Shown here: positions 47,913 through 56,520 of the stretch, piece by piece
Numbering within the stretch: position 1 is the stretch's first letter
Layout of the letters: each line of letters begins with the position of its first letter
Source of the DNA: M55B127 sp034521955
GTDB taxonomy: Bacteria > Bacillota > Halanaerobiia > Halanaerobiales > M55B127
DNA length: 64,000 bases
Assembly (NCBI GenBank): GCA_034521955.1
Contig: JAXHLT010000005.1
Span: 1-64,000, forward strand
Direction: 5' to 3'
Position numbers and translations under genes: made by a program
The notes under the pieces: generated by a model
Database searches by the model: none
Seen by the model: the letters and a program-made list of their open reading frames with translations, nothing else
What the model was told of the DNA's origin: nothing

Positions 47913-47968
47913 AAATTTATCTCTCCTCATGATATTTTTATTTAAAATTTAATTTTTGGACTAACCAA

Positions 47969-50491
47969 TTAAGAATTTATCTTCTCAACTTTCTTTTTTG
48001 TTTGCCAGCGTTTATACCATTGAACAATTGGATTATCAGCATCATTTGCACCGTTTTTCCATTGGTCACTGAAAATTAATTCAAGCAAGTGAAAAGCTGG
48101 TTTTTCTGCAATTGTCATTGATTCTCGGCAAGCACCACAGTATGTTACAACATCTTTATCAGTTTCATTAGCCCTTCTTTTCATAATATCTGTTGATAGA
48201 TCTTTATTTGCAAGAAGTACCATTCCACCAAAACCACAACAACGAGTATCTTCTCTATTATGTTCAAACTCTTGTATATTTAAACCTAAATCTTTAACAA
48301 GATTTCTTACACTTTCATGTAGTTCAGTAAAATGTCTGCCTGTACATGAATCATGAATAGAAATAGTTTTCCCATTAGCAATATCTTTTCTGTCTTCAGG
48401 TAATCCAATTTCATCAATAACTTCATATACTGTAGTAACCTTTATATCGTCTGGTTTGTGGCTAATTATGTTATGAGTACAATCAGGACAAGCAGTAATT
48501 ATCTCTTCTGCACCAAGTTCTCTCACATCATTAATAAGATCATTAAATCTTTCTTCAAATTTATCTTCTTGACCAACCATATTTGTAGGAGCTCCACAAC
48601 ATTTTAGTATAAACCCTGTACCCGGTAAATTTTCTTGTAGATACTTATAGGTCTCAGCTACAACATCTGGTGCATAAGAAGATAAGCTACAACCTGGGAA
48701 AAATACCCTTTTAGTATCTTTAGTGTTCTTATCTTTTAATCTTGATGTGAAAATATTTGAAAATCCTAACGGTTGGTGAAACTTAGTTACAGGATTATGA
48801 CCTTTTAGAGGTCCTTTACCTTGTTGTACTAATTCTCTTCTAATATCTAAAAAGATATTATTTAACTCAAAATCATTTGGACAATATACTGTACATGTTT
48901 CACATAAGTTACAAAAGTATGAAATTGATAAATCATCTGTTGGATCTTCTAATAATCTTTCCATTAAATCTTTTGGATGTTCACAGTATTGATCTAAGAA
49001 TTCACACTCCCCAACACAGTCCTTACATTCACATTCTAAACATCTATCTGCCTCATCTTTTGCTCTTTCTTCTGTAAATGGAAGTTCTACTTCCTTAAAG
49101 TTATTTATTCTTTCTTCAACAGGTATCATTCTCACTGATACTCTCTTTTTTTCTGGCTCTTCAGGTAGTTCTTTATCCAACCAGGTTTCATAACTACCTT
49201 CAAACTCTCTATTTACTACTAAATTTTCGTCTTTAAGATAACGATCAATCGATACAGCAGCCTTTCTTCCGTGAGACATAGCTTCAATAGCTAATAATGG
49301 TCTGCCAATTCCATCTCCACCTGCAAAAACATGTTCTACGTCTGTTTGTAAAGTTAAATCATCAGTAATAACATTATTTCTTCTATCAAGATTAACTTTA
49401 TCTTCAAGAAAGTCTGATTTTGTACCCTGCCCTACAGCAAAAATAACGTTATCTGTTTCAATCTCCATTCGTTCGCTTTCATCATAACTGGGACTAAAGT
49501 TACCTTCTTCGTCAAAAACAGATGTACATTTTTTCAAAGTAATACTTTCTACCTTGTTATCTCCATTTATCTTATCTGGCCCCCAACCGGGATGCATTAT
49601 TATACCTTCTTCACGAGCATCTTCAATTTCCCATGGATGGGCAGGCATAATATCTTCACTTTCCAAACATGTAATATGTATTTCTTCTGCTCCAAGTCTC
49701 CAAACAGTACGAGCGACATCCATCGCAACATTACCGCCACCAATTATTGTCACTTTTTTATCAATATTAACTTTTTCAAAATCTTCTAAACCAGCGTTAC
49801 GTAATATATCTACTGCATTTTGTACTCCTTTTAGATCAGAGCCCTCAATAGGCAGCATTATACCGTTGTGAGATCCAATTGCTATAAATACTGCATCATA
49901 GTCAGTTTTTATATCATCAAAAGAAATATCTTTACCTATTTCTGTATTTAACTTTATCTTTACACCCAATTTTTCTAAAATAATATATTCTTCATCGATA
50001 ACTTCATGTGGTAATCTATAAGCTGGTATTCCAACTCTAAGCATTCCTCCTACCACAGGTAATTTTTCAAAAATAGTTACTTGATGTCCTTCTTTTTGTA
50101 AGTCATACGCTGCTGTTGCTCCAGCAGGTCCGGATCCAATAATTGCAATTTCTTTTCCAGTGTCTTCTTTTGTAGAAATATCCCAATCCTTAATATCATC
50201 AAATTCTGCTGCAAAACGTTTCAGATTCTTAACAGACAATGCTTCTTCAATATCCTGTCTGTTACATTCTTCTTCACACGGATGTGCACAGACTCTTCCT
50301 AAAATACCTGGAAATGGGGTCGTCTCTCTGATTAAACTTAAAGCTTCCTTATATTTACCCTCTTTAATTAAGTTTACATACCCTTTTGCATCAATATGTA
50401 GTGGACATGTAGCTACACAAGGAGCAGGAGCATCACCCATACAGTCTTCAATTACTTCTTCCATTCTTTCTTGCAATTCGTTAGATAACAT
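47969..50491 (-). CDS. GltD-like FAD oxidoreductase fused to iron-sulfur/CCG (HdrB/GlpC-like) domains
   Basis: 840 aa, intact. Residues 1-100 are a dihydroprymidine-dehydrogenase-type [4Fe-4S] domain (CVATCPLHID, CAHPCEEECNR). Next are FAD and NAD(P) Rossmann domains (IGSGPAGATAAYDLQ, IIGGGNVAMDVARTV, VFAGGDGIGRPLLAIEAM). Then Fe-S motifs at about 485-545 (CLECECKDCVGEC, CNLCETCTVYCP). The C-terminus has two CCG domains as in HdrB, GlpC and LutA (CCGAPTNM with CPDC; CCGFGGM with CGAC). This layout moves electrons between NAD(P)H and a disulfide-, persulfide- or thiol-type acceptor. First gene of a unit with TVP38; a bipartite dyad element precedes it. Confidence 0.85.
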   Translation of the reverse strand: MLSNELQERMEEVIEDCMGDAPAPCVATCPLHIDAKGYVNLIKEGKYKEALSLIRETTPFPGILGRVCAHPCEEECNRQDIEEALSVKNLKRFAAEFDDIKDWDISTKEDTGKEIAIIGSGPAGATAAYDLQKEGHQVTIFEKLPVVGGMLRVGIPAYRLPHEVIDEEYIILEKLGVKIKLNTEIGKDISFDDIKTDYDAVFIAIGSHNGIMLPIEGSDLKGVQNAVDILRNAGLEDFEKVNIDKKVTIIGGGNVAMDVARTVWRLGAEEIHITCLESEDIMPAHPWEIEDAREEGIIMHPGWGPDKINGDNKVESITLKKCTSVFDEEGNFSPSYDESERMEIETDNVIFAVGQGTKSDFLEDKVNLDRRNNVITDDLTLQTDVEHVFAGGDGIGRPLLAIEAMSHGRKAAVSIDRYLKDENLVVNREFEGSYETWLDKELPEEPEKKRVSVRMIPVEERINNFKEVELPFTEERAKDEADRCLECECKDCVGECEFLDQYCEHPKDLMERLLEDPTDDLSISYFCNLCETCTVYCPNDFELNNIFLDIRRELVQQGKGPLKGHNPVTKFHQPLGFSNIFTSRLKDKNTKDTKRVFFPGCSLSSYAPDVVAETYKYLQENLPGTGFILKCCGAPTNMVGQEDKFEERFNDLINDVRELGAEEIITACPDCTHNIISHKPDDIKVTTVYEVIDEIGLPEDRKDIANGKTISIHDSCTGRHFTELHESVRNLVKDLGLNIQEFEHNREDTRCCGFGGMVLLANKDLSTDIMKRRANETDKDVVTYCGACRESMTIAEKPAFHLLELIFSDQWKNGANDADNPIVQWYKRWQTKKKVEKINS

Positions 50492-50567
50492 TAATTACAC
50501 CCCTTTATCGAATGATCTATTTTTCACAAATTATACTATACTTATATTATAACTTATTCACAACACC

Positions 50568-50622
50568 TTGTCTTTATTTTCACAATATAATAATGTCACC
50601 TGTTTTTGTTGTTGAACAACAA
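50568..50622 (-). promoter_or_regulatory. Bipartite dyad element upstream of the CCG oxidoreductase
   Basis: On the minus strand TTGTTGTTCAACAACAA (50622-50606, perfect dyad), 20 nt, then TTGTGAAAATAAAGACAA (50585-50568; TTGTGA-N6-AGACAA, a Crp/Fnr-like half-site arrangement). The same two boxes at the same spacing stand before the rhodanese (55675-55621). A likely sigma-A promoter (TTGTGA-17-TATAGT) lies between the element and the start at 50491. Confidence 0.65.
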
Positions 50623-50660
50623 GAACTCTTCAATAGAGCTAATTATATTTAGGCAAAAAA

Positions 50661-50690
50661 AAATTCTTTGTGCTTTTACACAAAGAATTT
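50661..50690 (-). terminator. Terminator overlapping the YedE stop codon
   Basis: AAATTCTTTGTG (50661-50672) pairs exactly with CACAAAGAATTT (50679-50690); the minus strand then runs into TTTTTTTGCC. The TAA stop of the 50676 gene lies in the 6-nt loop. Confidence 0.88.
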
Positions 50691-51224
50691 CCTTATAACT
50701 AAATTTCCTATGTATATACCAAAAACTACAAACGGTAAGAACAACCAACCATTAATCCCTAATGAAGAAATAGCACTATATAATCCTCCGATATTACAAC
50801 CAGAAGCTATTCTTGCTCCATAGCCCATTAAATAGCCCCCAATAATAGCAATAAATAACTGTTTATAGTTTTTTAGTTTTTTTACTTTGAATTTACCAGC
50901 CATTAATATAGCAATAAAAGCTCCTATAACTATACCAATATTAGACCAAGTAACCATATCTTGTAATGGATTTATATAATCATAATAATTCCAGGCGGAC
51001 CAATTACTGATATCAAAACCCAAAAGCTTTAAAAACCAGGCTCCAGTCCTCACTAAACCCTTTGTAATTCCCCAGGGTTTTTTTGTTATCCAAATATATA
51101 TTATATTTGAAATCGCAATAAGTATTCCACCAACCCAATAAGGCCAAGGTTTTATAAATATATAATGTAAAGTATTATCTAATTTATCTTTTTCCTTTTT
51201 TGATTTCAATTTCCCATTCACCAA
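50676..51224 (-). CDS. YeeE/YedE family transporter, C-terminal-half protein
   Basis: A 182-aa membrane protein with about five TM helices. It carries the family motif GYGARIASGCNIGGLYSAIS with the conserved Cys and ends in TM (FLPFVVFGIYIGNLV). Thiosulfate importer TsuA and selenium-linked YedE are about twice this size, so this is half of a split transporter; the other half is at 51515. It overlaps tusA by 41 nt. Thiosulfate or related sulfur/selenium species is the inferred cargo. Confidence 0.82.
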   Translation of the reverse strand: MVNGKLKSKKEKDKLDNTLHYIFIKPWPYWVGGILIAISNIIYIWITKKPWGITKGLVRTGAWFLKLLGFDISNWSAWNYYDYINPLQDMVTWSNIGIVIGAFIAILMAGKFKVKKLKNYKQLFIAIIGGYLMGYGARIASGCNIGGLYSAISSLGINGWLFLPFVVFGIYIGNLVIRKFFV

Positions 51225-51408
51225 AATTCACCTCTCGAATTTTGACATCATAACCTTTTTTGCGTGCCCATTCAGGAACATTTGTCATCGCACAGCTATG
51301 ATCAACTTCAATTAACAGTATATCATCGTCAGATAGTCCTTTTATTTTTTTTTCAACTTTTAATAATGGTAAGGGACAAGGTTCTCCTATACAGTCTAAT
51401 TTTTTCAT
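51184..51408 (-). CDS. TusA-like sulfurtransferase (YeeD/TsuB-like)
   Basis: A 74-aa TusA-fold protein with the sulfur-carrying CPxP motif GEPCPLPLLKVEKKI at residue about 11. In TsuA/TsuB pairs such proteins take over sulfur inside the membrane channel. The gene sits between the two YeeE/YedE halves. Confidence 0.9.
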   Translation of the reverse strand: MKKLDCIGEPCPLPLLKVEKKIKGLSDDDILLIEVDHSCAMTNVPEWARKKGYDVKIREVNFGEWEIEIKKGKR

Positions 51409-51514
51409 TTAACAAATCGCAAGTAATCTACTTTTAAAAAAAGCAAAAAACTGCGATAATTCACCTTCCTTTCATAACAAACAAAGTTATTTTATATTAA
51501 TTCAGTCTATTATA

Positions 51515-52165
51515 TTACTTAGTTAATGGAAATTTTTTCTTTTCATGATAGTACAGTGCAATATAAAGTATTATTAAAAATAACAACTGAATTATTAAAC
51601 CTGTTTTCCAACCCAATATTGTTGGTAAATGAACACTTTTATCAACCTGAAAAAAACTGTACCAAAAATCACTATGTTGTGCCCCATGAACAGAACCAAT
51701 AATGAAACTTAAAATAACAACCCACTGCATATGAAATCCTTCACCTGCCCTTACAAGTGTACCGGAAGCACAGCCTCCACTTATAGCAGCTCCTACTCCA
51801 AATACAAAAGCTCCAATAGGTATATGCCATCCTAATGGTGTGAATTTACCGCTGATTTCCAACCCAGAACCAAGTTGGTAATACTGCAAAATATAGAAAC
51901 CAACTGTAGTTATAATTAATGAAATCACAATTGCTCTAGCTAATTCAGTCATCCCAAACAAAATAGGATCACGAAAGGCAGCTGTAAAACAAATCCTAGA
52001 TCTTTGCATCACATACCCAATTGAAAGTCCAAACATCAACGAATATGATAGATTTGGTGATAAATCATATAAATAATACCCTATAAAAATAATTAATATT
52101 ATTAATAATATGGAGACCTTTAACTGTTTATAAAATCTATTCTTAAAAGATAAATTATTATGCAT
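51515..52165 (-). CDS. YeeE/YedE family transporter, N-terminal-half protein
   Basis: 216 aa with about five TM helices. Two conserved cysteine sites are seen: MQRSRICFTAAFRDP and AAISGGCASGTLVRAGEG. Together with the 50676 product it supplies the cysteines that relay sulfur in TsuA. Its start is 96 nt downstream of the PucR-like gene stop. The 106-nt gap before tusA lacks an ORF. Confidence 0.85.
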   Translation of the reverse strand: MHNNLSFKNRFYKQLKVSILLIILIIFIGYYLYDLSPNLSYSLMFGLSIGYVMQRSRICFTAAFRDPILFGMTELARAIVISLIITTVGFYILQYYQLGSGLEISGKFTPLGWHIPIGAFVFGVGAAISGGCASGTLVRAGEGFHMQWVVILSFIIGSVHGAQHSDFWYSFFQVDKSVHLPTILGWKTGLIIQLLFLIILYIALYYHEKKKFPLTK

Positions 52166-52260
52166 TAATTAATCACTCTTTCTAATAGCTTAAATTAATT
52201 TATATAGCAAATATCAATATATTTGAAATGATCAAATAAACTCAAATGGAATATATTTTT

Positions 52261-53548
52261 TTATTTAAATTTATTGGCTATATGTTTATATATCTTGTAT
52301 GAAATGGCTAAGTTTAATTTGTTTTCAAACTTATGTAAATCAATTCCCAGAATTTCTTGTATTCTTTTTATCCTGTAACTCATCGTGTTTGGATGAATAT
52401 GAAGTTCTTTAGCTGATTCCTGTAATCCACTGTTATTTTTTAAATAAATTCCAAGTGTTTCCACCCATTTTGAATTATTTTTCTCGTCATAGTTTAGTAA
52501 TAATCTAAGATGTTCCTTCGCAAAAGTTATAAGTTCTTCTTTATTTAGCCTCCATAACAACTTCAAAACTCCAAGATCTTCATAAAAAAAGATAGCTTCG
52601 TAATCAGATTCTTCTAAAAAATTTAAAGTATATAAGCCTTGTTTGATAACTTTGTGGTATATCCATACAATCTTCTATATAACAACCTACACCAATCATT
52701 ATTTTTAACTTGGGAAACTTTTCTTCTAACTTTTTACAAACATTCTTTCCATCATTTTTTATTTCTTTATTTTTAGATGGATAATGAATTAAAAGTAATA
52801 TATCCCCATTATAAGAAAATATTATATATTTCTTAGAAATATTAGTTCTAATTATACGATGTAGACTTGTGATAACTTTTTCCTCAAGCTCATAAGTATA
52901 TAGGGACCTCACTCCATCTTTATTGTCTTTTTTTACTCTTGAAGAATCAAAGCGGATAATAAAGAGTTGATATGAGACCGTTAAATCCCAACCTGCTAAC
53001 TCTCCCCTTTTAATTAACTCTTCTTTTTTATTTATTTTTCCTGTTAATATTTTCTCTATTAATTCATTACTACTTTTTCGAGCTATTTTTTGTATCAAAT
53101 TATTTTGGTGAAGCTTAATTGAAATAGCATTTGAGGCCTGCATTACAGAATAATAAGCATCTTTATCTAATTTAGTTTCTCCTAGAATTATAGATAAAAA
53201 TCCGAGTGTTTCTTCATCACCCAACTTTACTTGTAAAACCCTTGATTCTTCACCATTATATGTATATATGTATTCTTTGATATCATTAGAACACTCACAT
53301 TTAAAATCCATCACTTCTTCATTTATTTTTTCTAGTTTTCTTTTATTTAAATATTCAAAAAATTTATGTTCTTTTTTTCTGAGCTTTCTGTCAATATAAA
53401 GTAAGTTTTCCTTATATTGATCAAGTATAAATACAGCCTTTCCTATCTCTTCCGTCAATATATTACAGAGTGTACGTAATCCACCATCATCTAGCAAAAC
53501 ATTTTTATATTTATTTTGTAAATATAAATTTTTTTTAAAATCATTCAT
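52261..53548 (-). pseudogene. PucR-type transcriptional regulator, one frame break
   Basis: About 425 aa when joined. The N-terminal frame (53548-52604) has a GAF-like sensory half and a GGDEF-related central domain. A break near 52655 leads to the C-terminal frame with the PucR helix-turn-helix (LKNNSGLQESAKELHIHPNT, MSYRIKRIQEILGIDL). Such regulators often control purine or nucleoside use, fitting the nucleoside hydrolase whose stop is 29 nt upstream, but YeeE/TusA downstream could also be a target. Confidence 0.75.
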
Positions 53549-53576
53549 ACTCTTAATACTCCTCTATAATTTATTT

Positions 53577-54470
53577 TCAAAAATCTATATCATAATTATC
53601 TAATAAATTAAATATAGTCCTTTTAAATAATTCTATGTCTTTAATTTTTGTAGGCATATTTATAATTTTTCTTTCATTTTTATCTGCTTTCTCTTGTTCT
53701 TCAACTTTTAATTTACCCTTTTTAAAATCATCAATGGTTGATCTTAAATAATAATACCTATCTTCAAAAAGTTCTGGTTTTATTAAATATAAAGCAGCAA
53801 CAAGATCCCACATATAAAAACCCTTCTTACCTATTAAATCCTCCCCCTTATTATACCATGGTTTAATATACTTTGATATCCCATTAATATTCTTTTCAAC
53901 AAATTCCATCTCTTTTTTGCCAAAAAAAGCTTGGAGACACAAATTAGCATTTGCTAATACTATAGAACTTTCAGAACTTAATACTGTATAAGCGGCTTTA
54001 TGATCTGATGAAAAATTTAATTCATCCATAGTCTTACCATTAAACACTAATGGATCTGTAATTCCTCCCATCACAACAATGCTTTTTACCTTTTTAAAAA
54101 AATCATTATCTAATTTATAAGCACCAGCAATATTTGTTAAAGGTCCAATAGCTAATATATTAATCTCTTCAGGGTTTTTATTTACTTGATTAACAAGAAA
54201 TTCAGCTGCTTTTGTATTATAATTATTTTTAGACTTTGCACCACGATATAAAGGGAGGTCAGTCAAACCTATCTGCTCAATTAAGTTTTGAGTAGATTCC
54301 ATAACTTGATTAATACTTCCGTTCCCAAAAACTCCTGTGATACCTTTTATTTCAACCTTTTTACTTGCTGCCATCAACAATATAACTAAACCATCATCTA
54401 TTTCCATTCCTGGAATCCCCATAGTATTATCACAATCAATCAATACTTTTTCAGCCAATATAATCACCAC
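53577..54470 (-). CDS. Nucleoside hydrolase (IUNH family)
   Basis: 297 aa. The Ca-binding Asp cluster is altered: LIDCDNTMGIPGMEIDDGL, four residues longer than the usual DTDPGxDDA. Further motifs are NILAIGPLTNIAGAYK, VVMGG and a C-terminal WDLVAALYLIKPE (the last Asp ligand). It cleaves ribonucleosides to ribose and base, or a related N-glycoside. Start is GTG 54470; a TTG at 54455 with GTGGTG upstream is an alternative. Confidence 0.8.
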   Translation of the reverse strand: MVIILAEKVLIDCDNTMGIPGMEIDDGLVILLMAASKKVEIKGITGVFGNGSINQVMESTQNLIEQIGLTDLPLYRGAKSKNNYNTKAAEFLVNQVNKNPEEINILAIGPLTNIAGAYKLDNDFFKKVKSIVVMGGITDPLVFNGKTMDELNFSSDHKAAYTVLSSESSIVLANANLCLQAFFGKKEMEFVEKNINGISKYIKPWYNKGEDLIGKKGFYMWDLVAALYLIKPELFEDRYYYLRSTIDDFKKGKLKVEEQEKADKNERKIINMPTKIKDIELFKRTIFNLLDNYDIDF

Positions 54471-54563
54471 TTTTCAAAAGAATATGAAACAATATATGAT
54501 ATGTACTTTTATTCCATTATAATAAAAATATCTTGCAAAATCCAATTTAAAAAGTAATTATCC

Positions 54564-54596
54564 ATAAAAAAAAGAGGGGATATCCCCTCTTTTATA
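54564..54596. terminator. Bidirectional terminator
   Basis: AAAGAGGGGATATCCCCTCTTT is a perfect palindrome with A- and T-runs on both sides, placed downstream of the rhodanese gene. Confidence 0.85.
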
Positions 54597-54630
54597 TGTT
54601 TAATACTCTATATTTAATTTATGTTTTCAT

Positions 54631-55548
54631 TTATTCTATAGGTAAACTCTCGTCATTACTCCACTCAATCCATGAGCCATCATAATTAGCAACATTTTCA
54701 TAACCAAGAAGTTGAGTCATTACAAAAGTTGCATGTGATGATCTAACTGCTGATTGACAATATGGATAAACTGTGTTATCACTAGATATTCCTTTTTCAT
54801 CATACATCTCTTTTATTTTTTGAGCAGTCATGAAAGTATCATCACTATTTAATACTTCACTCCACTCTAACCAAACAGAACTAGGAATTCTACCTTTTCT
54901 TGCAGCACCTGATAGAAGTTCTTCGCCATCAAATTCTCCTTTAGCTCTACTATCAAGAATGATTGTATCCTCATTTTCAATTGCTTCTTGTACGTCTTCT
55001 TTTGTAGCTAATAGGCTAAGATCTGCTTCTTCTGCTTTATATTCACTAGCTTCTACACTTGAACCAAATAGTTTGGTATCATAATTTAGTTCTTTCCATC
55101 TGTTGATACTACCATCTAACATTCTAATATCTTCATGTCCATATAGTTTTGCCATCCACCATAACCAGGCAGAATATAAATCACCATGATCATCATAAAC
55201 GACAACAGTATCATCATTTTCTATACCATACTTTGAGAAAAGTGCTTCAAAATCACTTTTAGTTAATCTCATACCTCCATCAGCTTTCATTTCACCTTTT
55301 TCAATATTAACTGCCCCAGGAATATGTCCAGTATGATATTTTACCTTACCTCTATTATCAACAACAACTACATTTTCATCTTCAAGCATAGTATTTAAAT
55401 CTTCACAGCTTATAAGTGCATCAGGATTAGCATATCCTCTCTCTTCAATTGGTACAACATGTTCAGCGGCTAATAGACTAAAACTAAAACATAAAACAAA
55501 GACTAACATAGATAAAACAATAATATTTAGTTTGCGACTTTTCAACAT
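54631..55548 (-). CDS. Exported thiosulfate sulfurtransferase (tandem rhodanese)
   Basis: 305 aa with a signal peptide (residues 1-27, LSMLVFVLCFSFSLLA-AEH). Two rhodanese domains follow. The first (about 40-150) has the fold (VVVDNRGKVKYHTGHIPGAV) but no active Cys; the second ends with the loop YPYCQSAVRSSHA, giving the catalytic Cys. It resembles E. coli YnjE and SseA types and should act outside the membrane on thiosulfate or a selenium analogue. It is single-gene, with its own terminator and the bipartite upstream element shared with the 50491 oxidoreductase. Confidence 0.9.
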   Translation of the reverse strand: MLKSRKLNIIVLSMLVFVLCFSFSLLAAEHVVPIEERGYANPDALISCEDLNTMLEDENVVVVDNRGKVKYHTGHIPGAVNIEKGEMKADGGMRLTKSDFEALFSKYGIENDDTVVVYDDHGDLYSAWLWWMAKLYGHEDIRMLDGSINRWKELNYDTKLFGSSVEASEYKAEEADLSLLATKEDVQEAIENEDTIILDSRAKGEFDGEELLSGAARKGRIPSSVWLEWSEVLNSDDTFMTAQKIKEMYDEKGISSDNTVYPYCQSAVRSSHATFVMTQLLGYENVANYDGSWIEWSNDESLPIE

Positions 55549-55620
55549 TTTTCCCCTCCGTTTTTAATGTGAATTTAATAACTATCTTGTATACTATTAT
55601 GATATCTTTTTATTGGTACT

Positions 55621-55675
55621 TTGTCATTATTATCACAAACTATATTTTTTAAATATTTTTGTTACTGAACAACAA
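55621..55675 (-). promoter_or_regulatory. Bipartite dyad element upstream of the rhodanese
   Basis: Minus strand: TTGTTGTTCAGTAACAA (55675-55659), 20 nt, then TTGTGATAATAATGACAA (55638-55621; TTGTGA-N6-TGACAA). The second box differs from that at 50568 in 2 of 18 positions. Distances to the two start codons are also close (73 and 77 nt). Confidence 0.65.
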
Positions 55676-55727
55676 AAATTGTCTGCTGAATTTATATATA
55701 TTGTGTTATAAGTATTAATAATTATTA

Positions 55728-56237
55728 CTATCGCCTAAAATATTCATCTTCTAAAATAGACATAACTACCATTGTTATATATCTATTATTATAAAAGTAT
55801 AGATCTCTTAGTTTACCATCTCTTTTAAATCCATTCCTTTTATATAAGCTTTCAACTCTTTTGTTACTATCAAAAAAATCAAGCCATAATTTATGATATC
55901 CTAAATCTTCAAAGGTATACTCTTTGATAAGTCTTAAAAACTCGCTTCCATAACCTTTGTTTTTTTCACTAATAACAACTCTTCTAAGCTCAATACTTTT
56001 ATTGTTGCTCTTTAAACCGGCAACAATTGCATAACCAATACTTTTATTATTTTTATCTTCAATTATTAAATGTAGTGTGTCTATGTTATCTATTATTTCA
56101 ATATGTTCATTTTTTGTCCATTGAAACACGTTCTTTTTGTTTTCTTTTGCACTTTCTGTATCAATTACAAAATCCAAATCATCTAATTCAGTCTTTCTAA
56201 TATGTATGGTTTGAGATTTCTTTAGATAATTATCCAT
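55728..56237 (-). CDS. GNAT family N-acetyltransferase
   Basis: About 169 aa, start MDNYLKKSQT (56237) after GGGGGAAATATAT. The acetyl-CoA loop is in RRVVISEKNKGYGSEFLRLI (Q/RxxGxG/A type), and NKRVESLYKRNGFKRDGKL is the usual C-terminal motif of RimJ/RimL-like enzymes. Substrate unknown. It is convergent with the microprotein gene and stands alone. Confidence 0.85.
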   Translation of the reverse strand: MDNYLKKSQTIHIRKTELDDLDFVIDTESAKENKKNVFQWTKNEHIEIIDNIDTLHLIIEDKNNKSIGYAIVAGLKSNNKSIELRRVVISEKNKGYGSEFLRLIKEYTFEDLGYHKLWLDFFDSNKRVESLYKRNGFKRDGKLRDLYFYNNRYITMVVMSILEDEYFRR

Positions 56238-56357
56238 ATATATTTCCCCCATTAATTTAAAATTTGTTAAATACTTACTATATTACTCAGGTATTTTCCC
56301 TTATGATTATGAATGTACCATAAAAAGAATATAATCTATAAAAGGAGTGATTTATAA

Positions 56358-56477
56358 ATGTTTGATCATGGAAGTAGAGACTTTAGAGACTTTTTCAACA
56401 AAACCAAAAAAGAGGTTTCAGGAAACAGAGACTTTAGAGATTTCTTTGAAAACGATAAAAAGAAAACTGATAAATAA
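56358..56477 (+). CDS. Microprotein, 39 aa, with internal duplicate RDFRDFF motif
   Basis: ATG 56358 is preceded by AAAGGAGTGATTTATAA and the ORF is followed 13 nt later by a strong terminator, so it has the complete layout of a gene. The sequence holds two copies of a motif, GSRDFRDFFNK and GNRDFRDFFEN, separated by a basic TKKEVS linker, with a charged C-terminus. No hydrophobic helix, so probably cytoplasmic. I recognise no family. It is one of few plus-strand genes here. Confidence 0.65.
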   Translation: MFDHGSRDFRDFFNKTKKEVSGNRDFRDFFENDKKKTDK

Positions 56478-56489
56478 GTAAATGTTTAA

Positions 56490-56515
56490 AAGAGGCGGAT
56501 ATTCCGCCTCTTTTC
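56490..56515. terminator. Strong, bidirectional-capable terminator
   Basis: GAGGCGGA-TAT-TCCGCCTC followed by TTTTCTTATTTT on the plus strand, with TTTAAAA on the other. It serves the microprotein gene and the end of the deacylase operon (stop at 56521). Confidence 0.88.
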
Positions 56516-56520
56516 TTATT

